Shown here in pieces: positions 34,652-42,618 of a stretch of DNA of 64,000 nt (position 1 is the first letter of the stretch; each line of letters opens with the position of its first letter). Under the pieces are notes generated by a model, which worked only from the letters and a program-made list of their open reading frames with translations, was not told the DNA's origin and made no database searches. A program made the translations under genes and the position numbers. The stretch covers positions 310,001 through 374,000 of the forward strand of contig NZ_JACHLU010000001.1 in the NCBI RefSeq assembly GCF_014204625.1, in the 5' to 3' direction. The DNA is from Gillisella vitis (GTDB lineage: Bacteria > Pseudomonadota > Alphaproteobacteria > Rhizobiales > Rhizobiaceae).

Positions 34652-34676
34652 CATTGTACGGATAAAGCGTACAATG
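34652..34676. promoter_or_regulatory. Operator palindrome upstream of qorB
   Basis: CATTGTACG (34652-34660), seven bases, CGTACAATG (34668-34676): a perfect 9-bp inverted repeat 26 bases before the qorB ATG. The size and symmetry fit a TetR-family (or HxlR-type) dimer site overlapping the promoter. Confidence 0.7.
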
Positions 34677-34702
34677 ATGTTCGTTTATTTTGGAGACGTC
34701 TT

Positions 34703-35563
34703 ATGTTTGGTGTAACAGGAGCAACTGGACAATTGGGCCAGAAGGTTATCAAAAGCCTCTTGAGTCGGGTTTCCGCCGACCAGATCGTGGCCCTTGTGCG
34801 CGATCCTGCCAAGGCAGGCCCCCTTGGAGTTCAGGCGCGGGCCGCAGATTATTTCGTGCCCGCCTCGTTGGAGGACTCATTAACGGGCGTTCAATCCCTT
34901 CTGCTCATCTCTTCGAGTTCAATGGAAAACCGCGCGCAGCAGCATGAAAACGTGATCAATGCCGCCAAAAAGGCTGGTGTGCAGCATATCGTATATACCA
35001 GCCTCTTGCATGCGGATCGATGGACCCATTGGTTTTCCGGCGATCATACCCGCACGGAAGCGGCATTGAAGGCATCGGGTGTGACTTACACCATTCTGCG
35101 TAACGGCTGGTATTGGGAAAATCACACCGTCGCAATCGCTCCTTCTCTGGCCCATGGTGCGCTGATTGGCAGCGCGGGTGAGGGGCTTGTATCCTGGGCA
35201 TCGCGTCAGGATTTCGCAGATGCGGCCGTGCGCGTGCTGGCAACGCCGGGCCATGAGCGCAAAACCTATGAGCTTGCCGGTGACAAGGCTTATCGTCTGG
35301 CCGATCTGGCTGCGGAAGTCACCCGGCAGACCGGCAAACCTTACAGCTATCAAAACCTGACCGAAGCCCAACACGCAGGCGTTCTGGAACAGATTGGCCT
35401 GCCGAAAATGCTGGCAGAAGTCGTGGCTGGCGTTGAAGCGCAAGGGGTTTCTACCGGCGTATTGCACGATGATGACGGAGCCTTGTCTCAACTGATTGGT
35501 CGCCCGACGACGACCCTTTCCGAGGCTGTTGCCGAGGCATTGGCCGCCCCCGTGCATATGTGA
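34703..35563 (+). CDS. qorB: NAD(P)H:quinone oxidoreductase (QorB/YtfG type), NmrA-like SDR
   Basis: 286 residues from the ATG at 34703. The N-terminal NADPH motif is FGVTGATGQLGQKV, and the family blocks LLISSSSMENRAQQHENVINAAKKAGV, LHADRWTHWFSGDHTRTEAALKASGV and ILRNGWYWENHT are clear. Such enzymes reduce quinones by two electrons and protect against electrophile stress. The TetR gene upstream and the palindrome between them suggest induction by a quinone or related compound. Confidence 0.87.
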   Translation: MFGVTGATGQLGQKVIKSLLSRVSADQIVALVRDPAKAGPLGVQARAADYFVPASLEDSLTGVQSLLLISSSSMENRAQQHENVINAAKKAGVQHIVYTSLLHADRWTHWFSGDHTRTEAALKASGVTYTILRNGWYWENHTVAIAPSLAHGALIGSAGEGLVSWASRQDFADAAVRVLATPGHERKTYELAGDKAYRLADLAAEVTRQTGKPYSYQNLTEAQHAGVLEQIGLPKMLAEVVAGVEAQGVSTGVLHDDDGALSQLIGRPTTTLSEAVAEALAAPVHM

Positions 35564-35600
35564 CATCAGGGTTTCGGGCCGCCCGTTCGGCCCGCATCGC

Positions 35601-35628
35601 TACAGCGCCTCTCACCCTATATGGCGCA
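35601..35628. repeat. 28-base dispersed repeat (family D), copy 2
   Basis: TACAGCGCCTCTCACC then CTATATGGCGCA; two mismatches from 25837-25864. It immediately precedes the family C and B elements, making a block of three adjoining repeat types. Confidence 0.6.
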
Positions 35629-35631
35629 AAA

Positions 35632-35709
35632 AGGTTCGCTGTCGCTCTTTATATCTACTGCATAATTTTCTCTTTACACCGATTCCGGTTTAAAGAATTA
35701 TGCAGTAGA
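35632..35709. repeat. Palindromic repeat family C, copy 2
   Basis: CTACTGCATAATTTTC pairs with GAATTATGCAGTAG around ACCGATTCCGGTTTAAA. The CGCTGTCGCTCTTTATA flank is also seen, reversed, in copy 1. It runs directly into the family B element. Confidence 0.75.
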
Positions 35710-35808
35710 GTTTGTCAGGGAAACGCGAAGCCCGGTTTTCTCATCAGACAAACGAAAACAAAAGAATGATGAGTCTGTCTGGTTCAGTCTGCACCTGACA
35801 GACTTTCA
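35707..35808. repeat. Mosaic palindromic repeat family B, copy 2
   Basis: AGAGTTTGTCAGGG to CAGACAAACG, linker AAAACAAAAGAATGAT, then GAGTCTGTCTGGTTC with CACCTGACAGACT. Same order and orientation as copy 1 at 5194. Confidence 0.8.
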
Positions 35809-35857
35809 AATTCATGAGACGACAGCATCTTATGCGCATTCTGCAAAACGCGCGGCT

Positions 35858-36985
35858 CTACATAGGTGGCTTTTCGGTTTCGCACATTTCATCAGCAGCA
35901 CGTTTCGCGGCATCTGCGGCGGCCACTTGGCGGCGCAGCAAATCAAGCTCTGCTTCCATCTGCCGTATTCTACTGGCCTGGGCTGCCTTTTCTTCCTGTG
36001 CCATTGAACGGGCCCGCTTGGTGTAAAACTCATGAACATGCCAGCTCCTGAGCGCTTCATCGCTTGTTTTCTCGAGAAAATCGGCTCCTGCTTCTGTGCA
36101 ACATTCTGCGCGGATCAGCTTGGTGAATTGCCGTATTTCATCCGTCAGCTGATTCATGTCGCGGACCTGGAGCGATGACACTTCAAAACTGCTTTTAGCA
36201 TCGCTCAGATCCATAGGGGCACCAACAAGCTGCGATAATTGTTTGCCAACGTCATATTGCATCGTCTTGTCGGCCGCCAGCGCCGTCATATCCAGCCGAA
36301 TATCCGCCGCCTCAAAAGCGTGCACAGACATATAAAGATGCAGCAGCAGGAATGCCTTGAACAGGTTCTCGTCATCTGGAGAAATGGTCCGTGCGCTGGT
36401 TAAAGCATTGACCATGGACAGAAAGGGGTCACGACCACAGGCTTTTAATGTCAAATCAATGGTCTCAAGAAAAAACGGGTTGCCGAGTGCTGCCTGCCCA
36501 CAATAGGAAGCCCACTGATCAAACAGATTGCGATGGCAAAATATCATTGTCCCCCCGAACTGCTTCTTGATGGCGTGCGTTCGCGCCAGTGCCCGTGTGC
36601 AGCTCAGAACAGGTATTCGTCCCAGATCATTGGCATTGCCGATCAGCGATGAAATATAATCGACTTCAGCAGGCAACAGGTCGCCACGGATACCGCCTTG
36701 CGGAATGTAGGATTCGTAGGCCATGCAGGCATCATAATGTTCAATGCCGCTTGGCTCCCGCTTCAGTGGCAGGAACTCCAGAAAATACGGTGCCGCTGCC
36801 GGATGCTTTGATGTCCAGTTGGCACCGTTGAGAGAAAAAATCAATTTGTGATCAATATATGCAAAAACACCATTGAATATTTCATAATAAGCCAAGGCTG
36901 TTGGTGCCGCCCTGAATTTGCTCCATATCCAGGTACTGGCAGTCCGATAACTGGAAAACAGGAAAATCGGATCGCTATACTTCAT
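35858..36985 (-). CDS. Sulfotransferase-family protein with C-terminal coiled coil
   Basis: 375 residues. The 5'-phosphosulphate-type loop is near the N-terminus (FLFSSYRTASTWIWSKFR, residues 8-25), and a second family element is the 3'-side MIFCHRNLFDQWASYCG near the middle. The last 50 residues form a charged heptad-rich coiled coil (RIRQMEAELDLLRRQVAAA) ending in KRAADEMCETEKPPM, not usual for the family. There is no signal peptide. It stands alone between repeat blocks, with no sugar or lipid genes adjacent, so the acceptor is unknown. Confidence 0.7.
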   Translation of the reverse strand: MKYSDPIFLFSSYRTASTWIWSKFRAAPTALAYYEIFNGVFAYIDHKLIFSLNGANWTSKHPAAAPYFLEFLPLKREPSGIEHYDACMAYESYIPQGGIRGDLLPAEVDYISSLIGNANDLGRIPVLSCTRALARTHAIKKQFGGTMIFCHRNLFDQWASYCGQAALGNPFFLETIDLTLKACGRDPFLSMVNALTSARTISPDDENLFKAFLLLHLYMSVHAFEAADIRLDMTALAADKTMQYDVGKQLSQLVGAPMDLSDAKSSFEVSSLQVRDMNQLTDEIRQFTKLIRAECCTEAGADFLEKTSDEALRSWHVHEFYTKRARSMAQEEKAAQASRIRQMEAELDLLRRQVAAADAAKRAADEMCETEKPPM

Positions 36986-37017
36986 CGTCGGCAGCCTCAG
37001 CTTTTACATTTTGAAAT

Positions 37018-37088
37018 CCACTGCATAACGCTTCAAACCGGAAGCGGGCAAAAGAAGCAATTATGCAATAAATAGAGATCGTTACAGA
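37018..37088. repeat. Palindromic repeat family C, copy 3
   Basis: CACTGCATAACGCTTC with GAAGCAATTATGCA around AAACCGGAAGCGG, followed by AATAGAGATCGTTACAG. It lies just upstream of the sulfotransferase gene; copy 2 of the same family lies beyond its other end in opposite orientation. Confidence 0.7.
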
Positions 37089-37226
37089 AAACAGTCGCCA
37101 AGCATACTGGCTAGCACATTCATTGATGTGAAATAAACCAAAAATTGGCCTTCCGCCCTGATTTCACCCTCTATACTATCGTGCGACCGCAAGCCGCCGT
37201 GCACCAGACGAAACCGAGCGTGGATT

Positions 37227-37328
37227 GGGAGGCTGTCGGGTTCAGATTAAACCAGACGGTCTCTATATTTCTTTGTTTGAGTTTGTCTTTGCGGGAAAAC
37301 CCGGTTCCACTTTTTCAGGACAACCTCC
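37227..37328. repeat. Mosaic palindromic repeat family B, copy 3 (diverged, inverted)
   Basis: GGAGGCTGTCGGGTTC with AACCAGACGGTCTC, linker TATTTCTTTGTTTGAG, then TTTGTCTTTGCGGGAAAACC to TTTTTCAGGACAACCTCC. It lies upstream of the LysR gene. Confidence 0.7.
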
Positions 37329-37379
37329 ATAAAATTATAGCAGATACCAAATTCTACGTGAAAACGGACGCAAAAGCCA

Positions 37380-38279
37380 ATGTCGCTGACCCTGAGACAG
37401 ATTGAAGTTATTCGTGCCGTAATGGTTGCTGGCACGATTGCAGGTGCGGCGCGACTGATGAATGTCGCCCAGCCAGGTGTCAGCCGTACCATCAAACATA
37501 TTGAATCATCGATTGGCATCAAGCTCTTCGTGCGAAAAGCCGGACGGTATGTACCAACCACGGAAGCGCGAGATGTATTCCTGCAACTGGAAGAAGTGCA
37601 TAAAAAAATCGATCATCTGCAATATTCAATCACACATCTGGAGCGGGGGCGTGGCATGGAGCTTTCGCTGGGATCTGTGCCCAGTATTGCCAATGTCATG
37701 GTACCTCAGGCGATCGAAGCACTGCTGCGCCATTATCCAGAACTGAAAATCAATTTTGAAATCCTCAAAATCGAGGAGGCCATTGATTACCTGTTGTTGG
37801 GCAAGGGCGAAGTGGTGGCCATGAGCTATCGACTCGATCATCCGTCAATCATTTTTCAACCCTTGGCGCGGGGCAACCTTGTCTGTATCGCATCGCGCGA
37901 CCATCCTATTGCCCAGTACAAAACCATCTCGGCGCGGGACATTATCCGCTATCCGCTGATTGGTATCGATCCGAACGATCCCTATGGTGCGATTATGGCC
38001 AGCATTTTTGCCCGCGAGAAGCTGAATTATGAGATTGCCATCAAGGCCCGTTTTGGCACAACCGTGTGCACACTTGTCAAACGCAATCTCGGCATTGCGG
38101 TCATTGATGCCTTTACCGTGGCAGATATGCCCAAGGATTCGATCTGCATCATTCCCATTGAAGAAGAAACCAGCTTTCAGACCTATATCGCCTATCGCAC
38201 CGACGCGACCCTTTCGAGCTATGCCGAGCGTTTCGTCAAGGTTCTGAAAAAGGAGATGGAGCGGGTGATCAAAACATAA
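37380..38279 (+). CDS. LysR-family transcriptional regulator
   Basis: 299 residues. The N-terminal winged helix (LTLRQIEVIRAVMVAGTIAGAARLMNVAQPGVSRTIKHIESSIGIKLFVR) is followed by the periplasmic-binding-protein-like inducer domain. It lies immediately before and in the same direction as the tctC transporter genes and the aroE/quiC genes, so it is the obvious candidate regulator of that cluster, with dehydroshikimate or a related acid as inducer (inference). Confidence 0.87.
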   Translation: MSLTLRQIEVIRAVMVAGTIAGAARLMNVAQPGVSRTIKHIESSIGIKLFVRKAGRYVPTTEARDVFLQLEEVHKKIDHLQYSITHLERGRGMELSLGSVPSIANVMVPQAIEALLRHYPELKINFEILKIEEAIDYLLLGKGEVVAMSYRLDHPSIIFQPLARGNLVCIASRDHPIAQYKTISARDIIRYPLIGIDPNDPYGAIMASIFAREKLNYEIAIKARFGTTVCTLVKRNLGIAVIDAFTVADMPKDSICIIPIEEETSFQTYIAYRTDATLSSYAERFVKVLKKEMERVIKT

Positions 38280-38372
38280 CATAATGTTATAATAGATCTC
38301 AATATTGGTATTTGCGGTATATTCAGGGACTTGTAAAAATACAAATTGAGTTGCACAGCGCAGCGAAAATGA

Positions 38373-38392
38373 GTGCGAAGGAGGTTTCGCAC
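38373..38392 (+). promoter_or_regulatory. Hairpin presenting a Shine-Dalgarno-like loop upstream of tctC
   Basis: GTGCGAA pairs with TTCGCAC, leaving GGAGGT in the loop. A second AGGAGG (38399-38404) lies six bases before an in-frame GTG at 38410. Both belong to the leader between lysR and tctC. Confidence 0.45.
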
Positions 38393-38532
38393 GGGTATAG
38401 GAGGCCACAGTGCCGTGCGTCATTTTATGGCTTGCCACGGTTGCTTTGGACATTTTAATCGTGTGCATGGCCGTGCTCTGGCGCAAAACCGGCATCAGGG
38501 CGAAAAGCGGCCAACTTAAGGGGAGGAAATAT

Positions 38533-39531
38533 ATGTTCAGAACAATTATCGGGGCTGCTGCCCTCACACTGGTATCAACATTTGCGTCAGCAGCAGATTA
38601 TCCGCAGCAGGATCTTCAGGGTATTATCCAGTGGGGTGCCGGTGGCAGTACCGATCTGGTCATGCGGTCTGTGTCGCCGCATGTCGAAAAAATTCTCGGC
38701 CGAAGCATTGTCATGACCAACAAGACCGGCGGCGTTGGTGTTATTGCCACGCAGTTTGTCTCAACCCAGCCATCAGATGGCTACACCTTGCTGATGAGTG
38801 CTGAAAATCCTCAGCTTTACAAGGTCATGGGCCTGTCCAAGCTGGATTATAAGGATTTTTATCCGGTTGATATTCTTGCGCGCGGCATTCCGGTGCTGGT
38901 TGCCAACAAGGATGCCCCTTATAACACCATCAAGGAACTGGTTGATTACGTTCAGGCTCGCCCTGGCACTGTGAAAATGGGATCGACCGGCCCCGGCGGC
39001 CTGCCGTCGGTTGTCGGAGCCATGCTGTCCAGCAAGCTGAAGAACTTCAAGGTCACATCCGTGCCCTTCGACGGCGACGGCCCAGCACTGACTGCTATGC
39101 AGGGTGGTGCCGTGGACTTCATGCCGGCTGTTCTTGGCGCTGCCGTTGAACACGTCAAAGCCGGACGCATCAAGATCCTCGGCATTTTTGATACGGAAGC
39201 CAATGCGGTTTTGCCAGACGCCAAGCCCATTGTTGCCGATTATCCTGAATTTGCCAACATCTTGCCCTGGGGCCCCTTCTTCGGAGTTTTCGTCAAGCGT
39301 GATACACCAGACGACATCAAGGCAAAGCTGGTCGACGCCTTCAAAAAGGGAGCCGAACATGCTGATTTTCAAAAGCTGCTGACAGATCGTGGTTATGTCT
39401 CGATGAATATTTCTGGAGACGAAGCCGACAGCTTCCTCAAGAAATGGCAGTCAACCACAGCCTGGGTGGTGTTTGAGGGTGGCATGGCGAAAAAATCGCC
39501 GGAAGAATTTGGCATTCCAAAACCCGAATGA
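38533..39531 (+). CDS. tctC: Tripartite tricarboxylate-type transporter substrate-binding protein (TctC/Bug)
   Basis: 332 residues from the ATG at 38533, with GGGGAGG upstream and a clean signal peptide (MFRTIIGAAALTLVSTFASA-AD). The Bug-type pattern is clear: IQWGAGGSTDLVMRSVSPHVEKILGRSIVMTNKTGGVG, then GSTGPGGLPSVVGAML and LLTDRGYVSMNISGDEADSFLKKWQS. An in-frame GTG at 38410 with a strong ribosome site would add 41 residues including another hydrophobic stretch; I prefer the shorter form. With TctB and TctA it should import a carboxylate, here probably shikimate, quinate or dehydroshikimate. Confidence 0.87.
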   Translation: MFRTIIGAAALTLVSTFASAADYPQQDLQGIIQWGAGGSTDLVMRSVSPHVEKILGRSIVMTNKTGGVGVIATQFVSTQPSDGYTLLMSAENPQLYKVMGLSKLDYKDFYPVDILARGIPVLVANKDAPYNTIKELVDYVQARPGTVKMGSTGPGGLPSVVGAMLSSKLKNFKVTSVPFDGDGPALTAMQGGAVDFMPAVLGAAVEHVKAGRIKILGIFDTEANAVLPDAKPIVADYPEFANILPWGPFFGVFVKRDTPDDIKAKLVDAFKKGAEHADFQKLLTDRGYVSMNISGDEADSFLKKWQSTTAWVVFEGGMAKKSPEEFGIPKPE

Positions 39532-39538
39532 GTGAAAT

Positions 39539-39569
39539 GGCGCGAGGCTGGCAATCGGCTGGTCTCGCG
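39539..39569 (+). terminator. Stem-loop between tctC and tctB (no T-run)
   Basis: GCGCGAG (39539-39545) pairs with CTCGCGC (39563-39569) seven bases after the tctC stop. Without a T-run it is more likely an mRNA stabiliser that favours binding-protein production. Confidence 0.5.
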
Positions 39570-39688
39570 CAACGCGACGGGCTTCATCCCGTAGACAACC
39601 CTGTATTTCATTTCTCCAATTTAAAGACCGGACATGATCGGGCGCGCAATGTGCAGCCCCTTGCCTTTGGTCTATGGGAGTATTTCTG

Positions 39689-40210
39689 ATGCCCACACCC
39701 GACACCCGCAGGCGTCCCGGTGAACTTGTGTTCACAGTGGTTCTGCTCGCAGCCAGCACCTTCCTGCTTTGGCAGGCCTATGCCATTTCCGGCTTTGAAT
39801 CATTAAGCTCCGCCGGCGCTTTCCCCATGGCCATGACGTCGATCATGGTGGGAGCCATAGTTGTGGTGCTGCTTCGGCTTTTCTCGATGGCGGCCCCGAC
39901 CAACAGCCTGCTGAGGTTAAAAACAGAGATCCTGCCGCGCACGGTGGTCGTCTTTAGTCTGATGATTCTGGCCTATTCGATTGTGCTGGAAAAACTGGGT
40001 TTTATCATTGCCTCTTTTCTATTCTTGCTGGTCTCTATCTGGTTTCTGGAAGGGGGGAAATTCCGCCGGTCGCTGCTGTTTTCCACCCTGTCCATCGTCT
40101 GCGTTTATATCGTCTTTCGGTTGATTTTTCAGGTGGTCCTTCCTGAAGGATTGATTCCGGAGCGAGAAATTATCGCATCGATCCAAGACCTTATCGCTGG
40201 GAGACATTAA
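39689..40210 (+). CDS. tctB: TctB-family small permease subunit
   Basis: 173 residues from the ATG at 39689 with GGGAG eight bases upstream. Four predicted membrane helices (around residues 10-28, 40-60, 78-108 and 120-145), the standard TctB layout, including the FIIASFLFLLVSIWFLEGGKF block. It stabilises or assists the large TctA subunit, whose gene starts five bases later. Confidence 0.85.
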   Translation: MPTPDTRRRPGELVFTVVLLAASTFLLWQAYAISGFESLSSAGAFPMAMTSIMVGAIVVVLLRLFSMAAPTNSLLRLKTEILPRTVVVFSLMILAYSIVLEKLGFIIASFLFLLVSIWFLEGGKFRRSLLFSTLSIVCVYIVFRLIFQVVLPEGLIPEREIIASIQDLIAGRH

Positions 40211-40215
40211 CGATC

Positions 40216-41760
40216 ATGGATGCGATTTTCTATTTCTTCAGCACCTGGATACAGCCAGAACTGCTGGCGCTGACAGCCATTGGCACATTTGCCGGTATCT
40301 ATATCGGTGCCATTCCCGGTCTGTCTGTCACCATGGCCGTGTCCATTCTGATTTCCTTCACCTTCAGCTGGGATGTAAACCACGCGCTGGCGCTGATGAA
40401 CGGTATTTTCATGGGCGGTGTCTATGGCGGCTCGCGCACAGCCATTCTGCTGAACATTCCCGGAGCCCCCGCCGCCATTGCCACTGCGCTTGATGGCTAT
40501 CCCATGGCACAAAAAGGCGAGGCGGGCAGCGCCATTGGCCTGTCCACGGTGATGTCCTTTTTGGGCGGCTTTGTTGGCATTGTTGTTCTGGCCATTGCAG
40601 CCCCCACCATCAGCGAATTTGCCATCAAATTTCAGCCGCGCGATTATATGCTGATTGCGGTGATGGGCATTCTACTGGTCAGCGCATTGTCTGGCGAGAG
40701 CCTTGCCAAGGGCATTTTCGCCGGTGCTCTGGGCATGTTGCTGGGCACGGTCGGTCTTGATCCGATGACGGCAGAGCAGCGCTTTACCTTCGATTCTGTG
40801 GCGCTGATGAACGGCATTTCGCCTGTTGCCCTGATGATCGGCATGTTTGGTGTATCAGAAGCGCTGCTTCAGTTGCATCATCTGAAAACGGACGCCGTCA
40901 AGCAGAAGATCGACCGCATTGTTCCCATGTGGAGCGATGTGAAAAAATATCTGCCACTCAGCCTGCAAACCTCCGGCATTGGTGTCATCATCGGTGCCTT
41001 GCCGGGAACAGGTGGCGATATTGCCGCTTTGATGGCCTATGACCATGCCAAGCGAGTGACCAAAAACCCGGAAGTCCCGTTTGGGCAGGGGGCTAAAGAA
41101 GGACTGATCGGACCAGAGAGCGCCAATAACGCTGCTGTGGGTGGTGCCTATATTCCAATGTTGACACTCGGCATTCCGGGTGATGCCGTGACGGCCATCA
41201 TCATTGGTGCGCTGTTTATTCACGGCCTTAATCCGGGTCCGTTGCTGATGATCGAAAAGCCGGATATTTTCTGGTTTACGGTCGGCAATCTCACCCTTGC
41301 CAACTTTTTCATGCTGGCCTTCGGCCTCACCGGCATCCGGCTGTTCACCAAAATTGTTGAATGCCCCAAGGCGCTTTTGTTTCCACTGATCCTGCTGTTG
41401 AGCGTTGTCGGTTCCTATTCCATCAACAACTCGGTTACTGATGTCTGGTGGATGCTTGGCTTTGGCATTTTCGGGTATTTCATGAAACTATACGGCTATC
41501 AGGTCGGCCCGGTTATTCTCGGCGTCATCCTGAGCCGCCTGATGGACGATAACTGGCGCCGCTCCATCATTTCCGAACAGGGAAGCGTCTCTGGTCTGGT
41601 GCACGGCATTGTCACCAGCCCGCTGTCTTTGGTGCTGCTTTTGATGATTGTCTTTATCATTGCCACCCAGACGCCGTGGTGGAAGGCGGCTTTTGCCAAA
41701 AACGACAGCACAGAAAAGCCGGTTAAACCCGATGCAAACACGGCGCATAAGGAAGGATAA
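40216..41760 (+). CDS. tctA: TctA-family large permease subunit
   Basis: 514 residues, about 12 membrane helices. Signature glycine-rich motifs of TctA are obvious: IGAIPGLSVTMAVSIL, GGVYGGSRTAILLNIPGAPAAIATALDGYPMA and a second IGALPGTGGDIAALMAYDHAKR, GPESANNAAVGGAYIPMLTLGIPGDAVTA. It is the transport pore of the tripartite tricarboxylate-type system. The aroE gene starts four bases after its stop, tying the transporter to shikimate-type metabolism. Confidence 0.92.
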   Translation: MDAIFYFFSTWIQPELLALTAIGTFAGIYIGAIPGLSVTMAVSILISFTFSWDVNHALALMNGIFMGGVYGGSRTAILLNIPGAPAAIATALDGYPMAQKGEAGSAIGLSTVMSFLGGFVGIVVLAIAAPTISEFAIKFQPRDYMLIAVMGILLVSALSGESLAKGIFAGALGMLLGTVGLDPMTAEQRFTFDSVALMNGISPVALMIGMFGVSEALLQLHHLKTDAVKQKIDRIVPMWSDVKKYLPLSLQTSGIGVIIGALPGTGGDIAALMAYDHAKRVTKNPEVPFGQGAKEGLIGPESANNAAVGGAYIPMLTLGIPGDAVTAIIIGALFIHGLNPGPLLMIEKPDIFWFTVGNLTLANFFMLAFGLTGIRLFTKIVECPKALLFPLILLLSVVGSYSINNSVTDVWWMLGFGIFGYFMKLYGYQVGPVILGVILSRLMDDNWRRSIISEQGSVSGLVHGIVTSPLSLVLLLMIVFIIATQTPWWKAAFAKNDSTEKPVKPDANTAHKEG

Positions 41761-41763
41761 CTC

Positions 41764-42615
41764 ATGTCCGGACAGGTGATCAGACTTGGCCTGATTGGTG
41801 ATAATATTGCCGCCTCGCAATCTCCACGGCTGCACAGGCTGGCAGGCCAGCTTTGCGGTCTGGATGTCAGCTATGAACGGCTGGTGCCACCCCAGCGCGG
41901 TGAGGATTTCGAAACCACCTTTCAATGGTGCCGGGATCAGGGTTTTACCGGTCTGAACATTACCTATCCCTATAAGGAGCGCGTGGTGCCACTGTTGCAG
42001 GTGCCAGATGCTGCCATTGCAGCCGTTGGTGCCTGCAACACGGTGTTGTTTGAAACCACGCCCCCCACGGGCTTCAACACCGACTTCACCGGCTTTGTCG
42101 GGGCTTTTCAGCAAAGTTTTGGCCTCGACACAAAGCCGGGCGTGGTCGCCATGGTCGGGGCAGGTGGCGTTGGCAAGGCCGTGGCCTTTGGACTGGCCAA
42201 ACTGGGGTGTACACACTTGCGCATTTTTGATCGTGACAGCGCAAAAGCAGACGGCCTGGCGGCAGCACTCAAGACGGGAACAACCGGGATGTGTGTTGAG
42301 GTCACGTCAACGGTCGAAGACGCGACGCATGGCGCAGATGGATTGGTCAACTGCACGCCGCTTGGCATGGAGGGCTATCCCGGCTCAAGCGTGCCAGAGC
42401 CTTTGATCCCTGGGAAAAAATGGGCTTTTGATGCGGTTTATACACCTGTGGACACTCAGTTCTTGCAGGCTTGCGCAAAGGCCAACATTGCCATCTTGAG
42501 CGGGTACGAGCTGTTCTTTCATCAAGGCGTTGATGCATTTCGGATCTTCACCGGCGTAAGCGTCGATCAACAGCGTTTGCGTGAGGACCTGTCCAAACCA
42601 TCAGAGAGGGTCTGA
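41764..42615 (+). CDS. aroE: Shikimate/quinate dehydrogenase (AroE family, catabolic)
   Basis: 283 residues. The substrate-binding half has SQSPRLHRL and NITYPYKE (catalytic Lys), then FNTDFTGF (catalytic Asp). The nucleotide-binding half has VAMVGAGGVGKAVAFGLAKLG. Because it lies in an operon with a transporter and dehydroshikimate dehydratase, it most likely works in the catabolic direction, oxidising shikimate (or quinate) to the 3-dehydro acid. The SQSPRLH form of the substrate motif differs from the usual S-x-SP-x-x-HN, as in the RifI/catabolic subgroups. Confidence 0.87.
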   Translation: MSGQVIRLGLIGDNIAASQSPRLHRLAGQLCGLDVSYERLVPPQRGEDFETTFQWCRDQGFTGLNITYPYKERVVPLLQVPDAAIAAVGACNTVLFETTPPTGFNTDFTGFVGAFQQSFGLDTKPGVVAMVGAGGVGKAVAFGLAKLGCTHLRIFDRDSAKADGLAAALKTGTTGMCVEVTSTVEDATHGADGLVNCTPLGMEGYPGSSVPEPLIPGKKWAFDAVYTPVDTQFLQACAKANIAILSGYELFFHQGVDAFRIFTGVSVDQQRLREDLSKPSERV

Positions 42616-42618
42616 ACC

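Noticed and set aside
38308-38320. A 13-base match between the tctC leader and the reverse strand near 763-775
   Set aside because: Matches of this length are expected many times by chance between positions of a 64-kb window.
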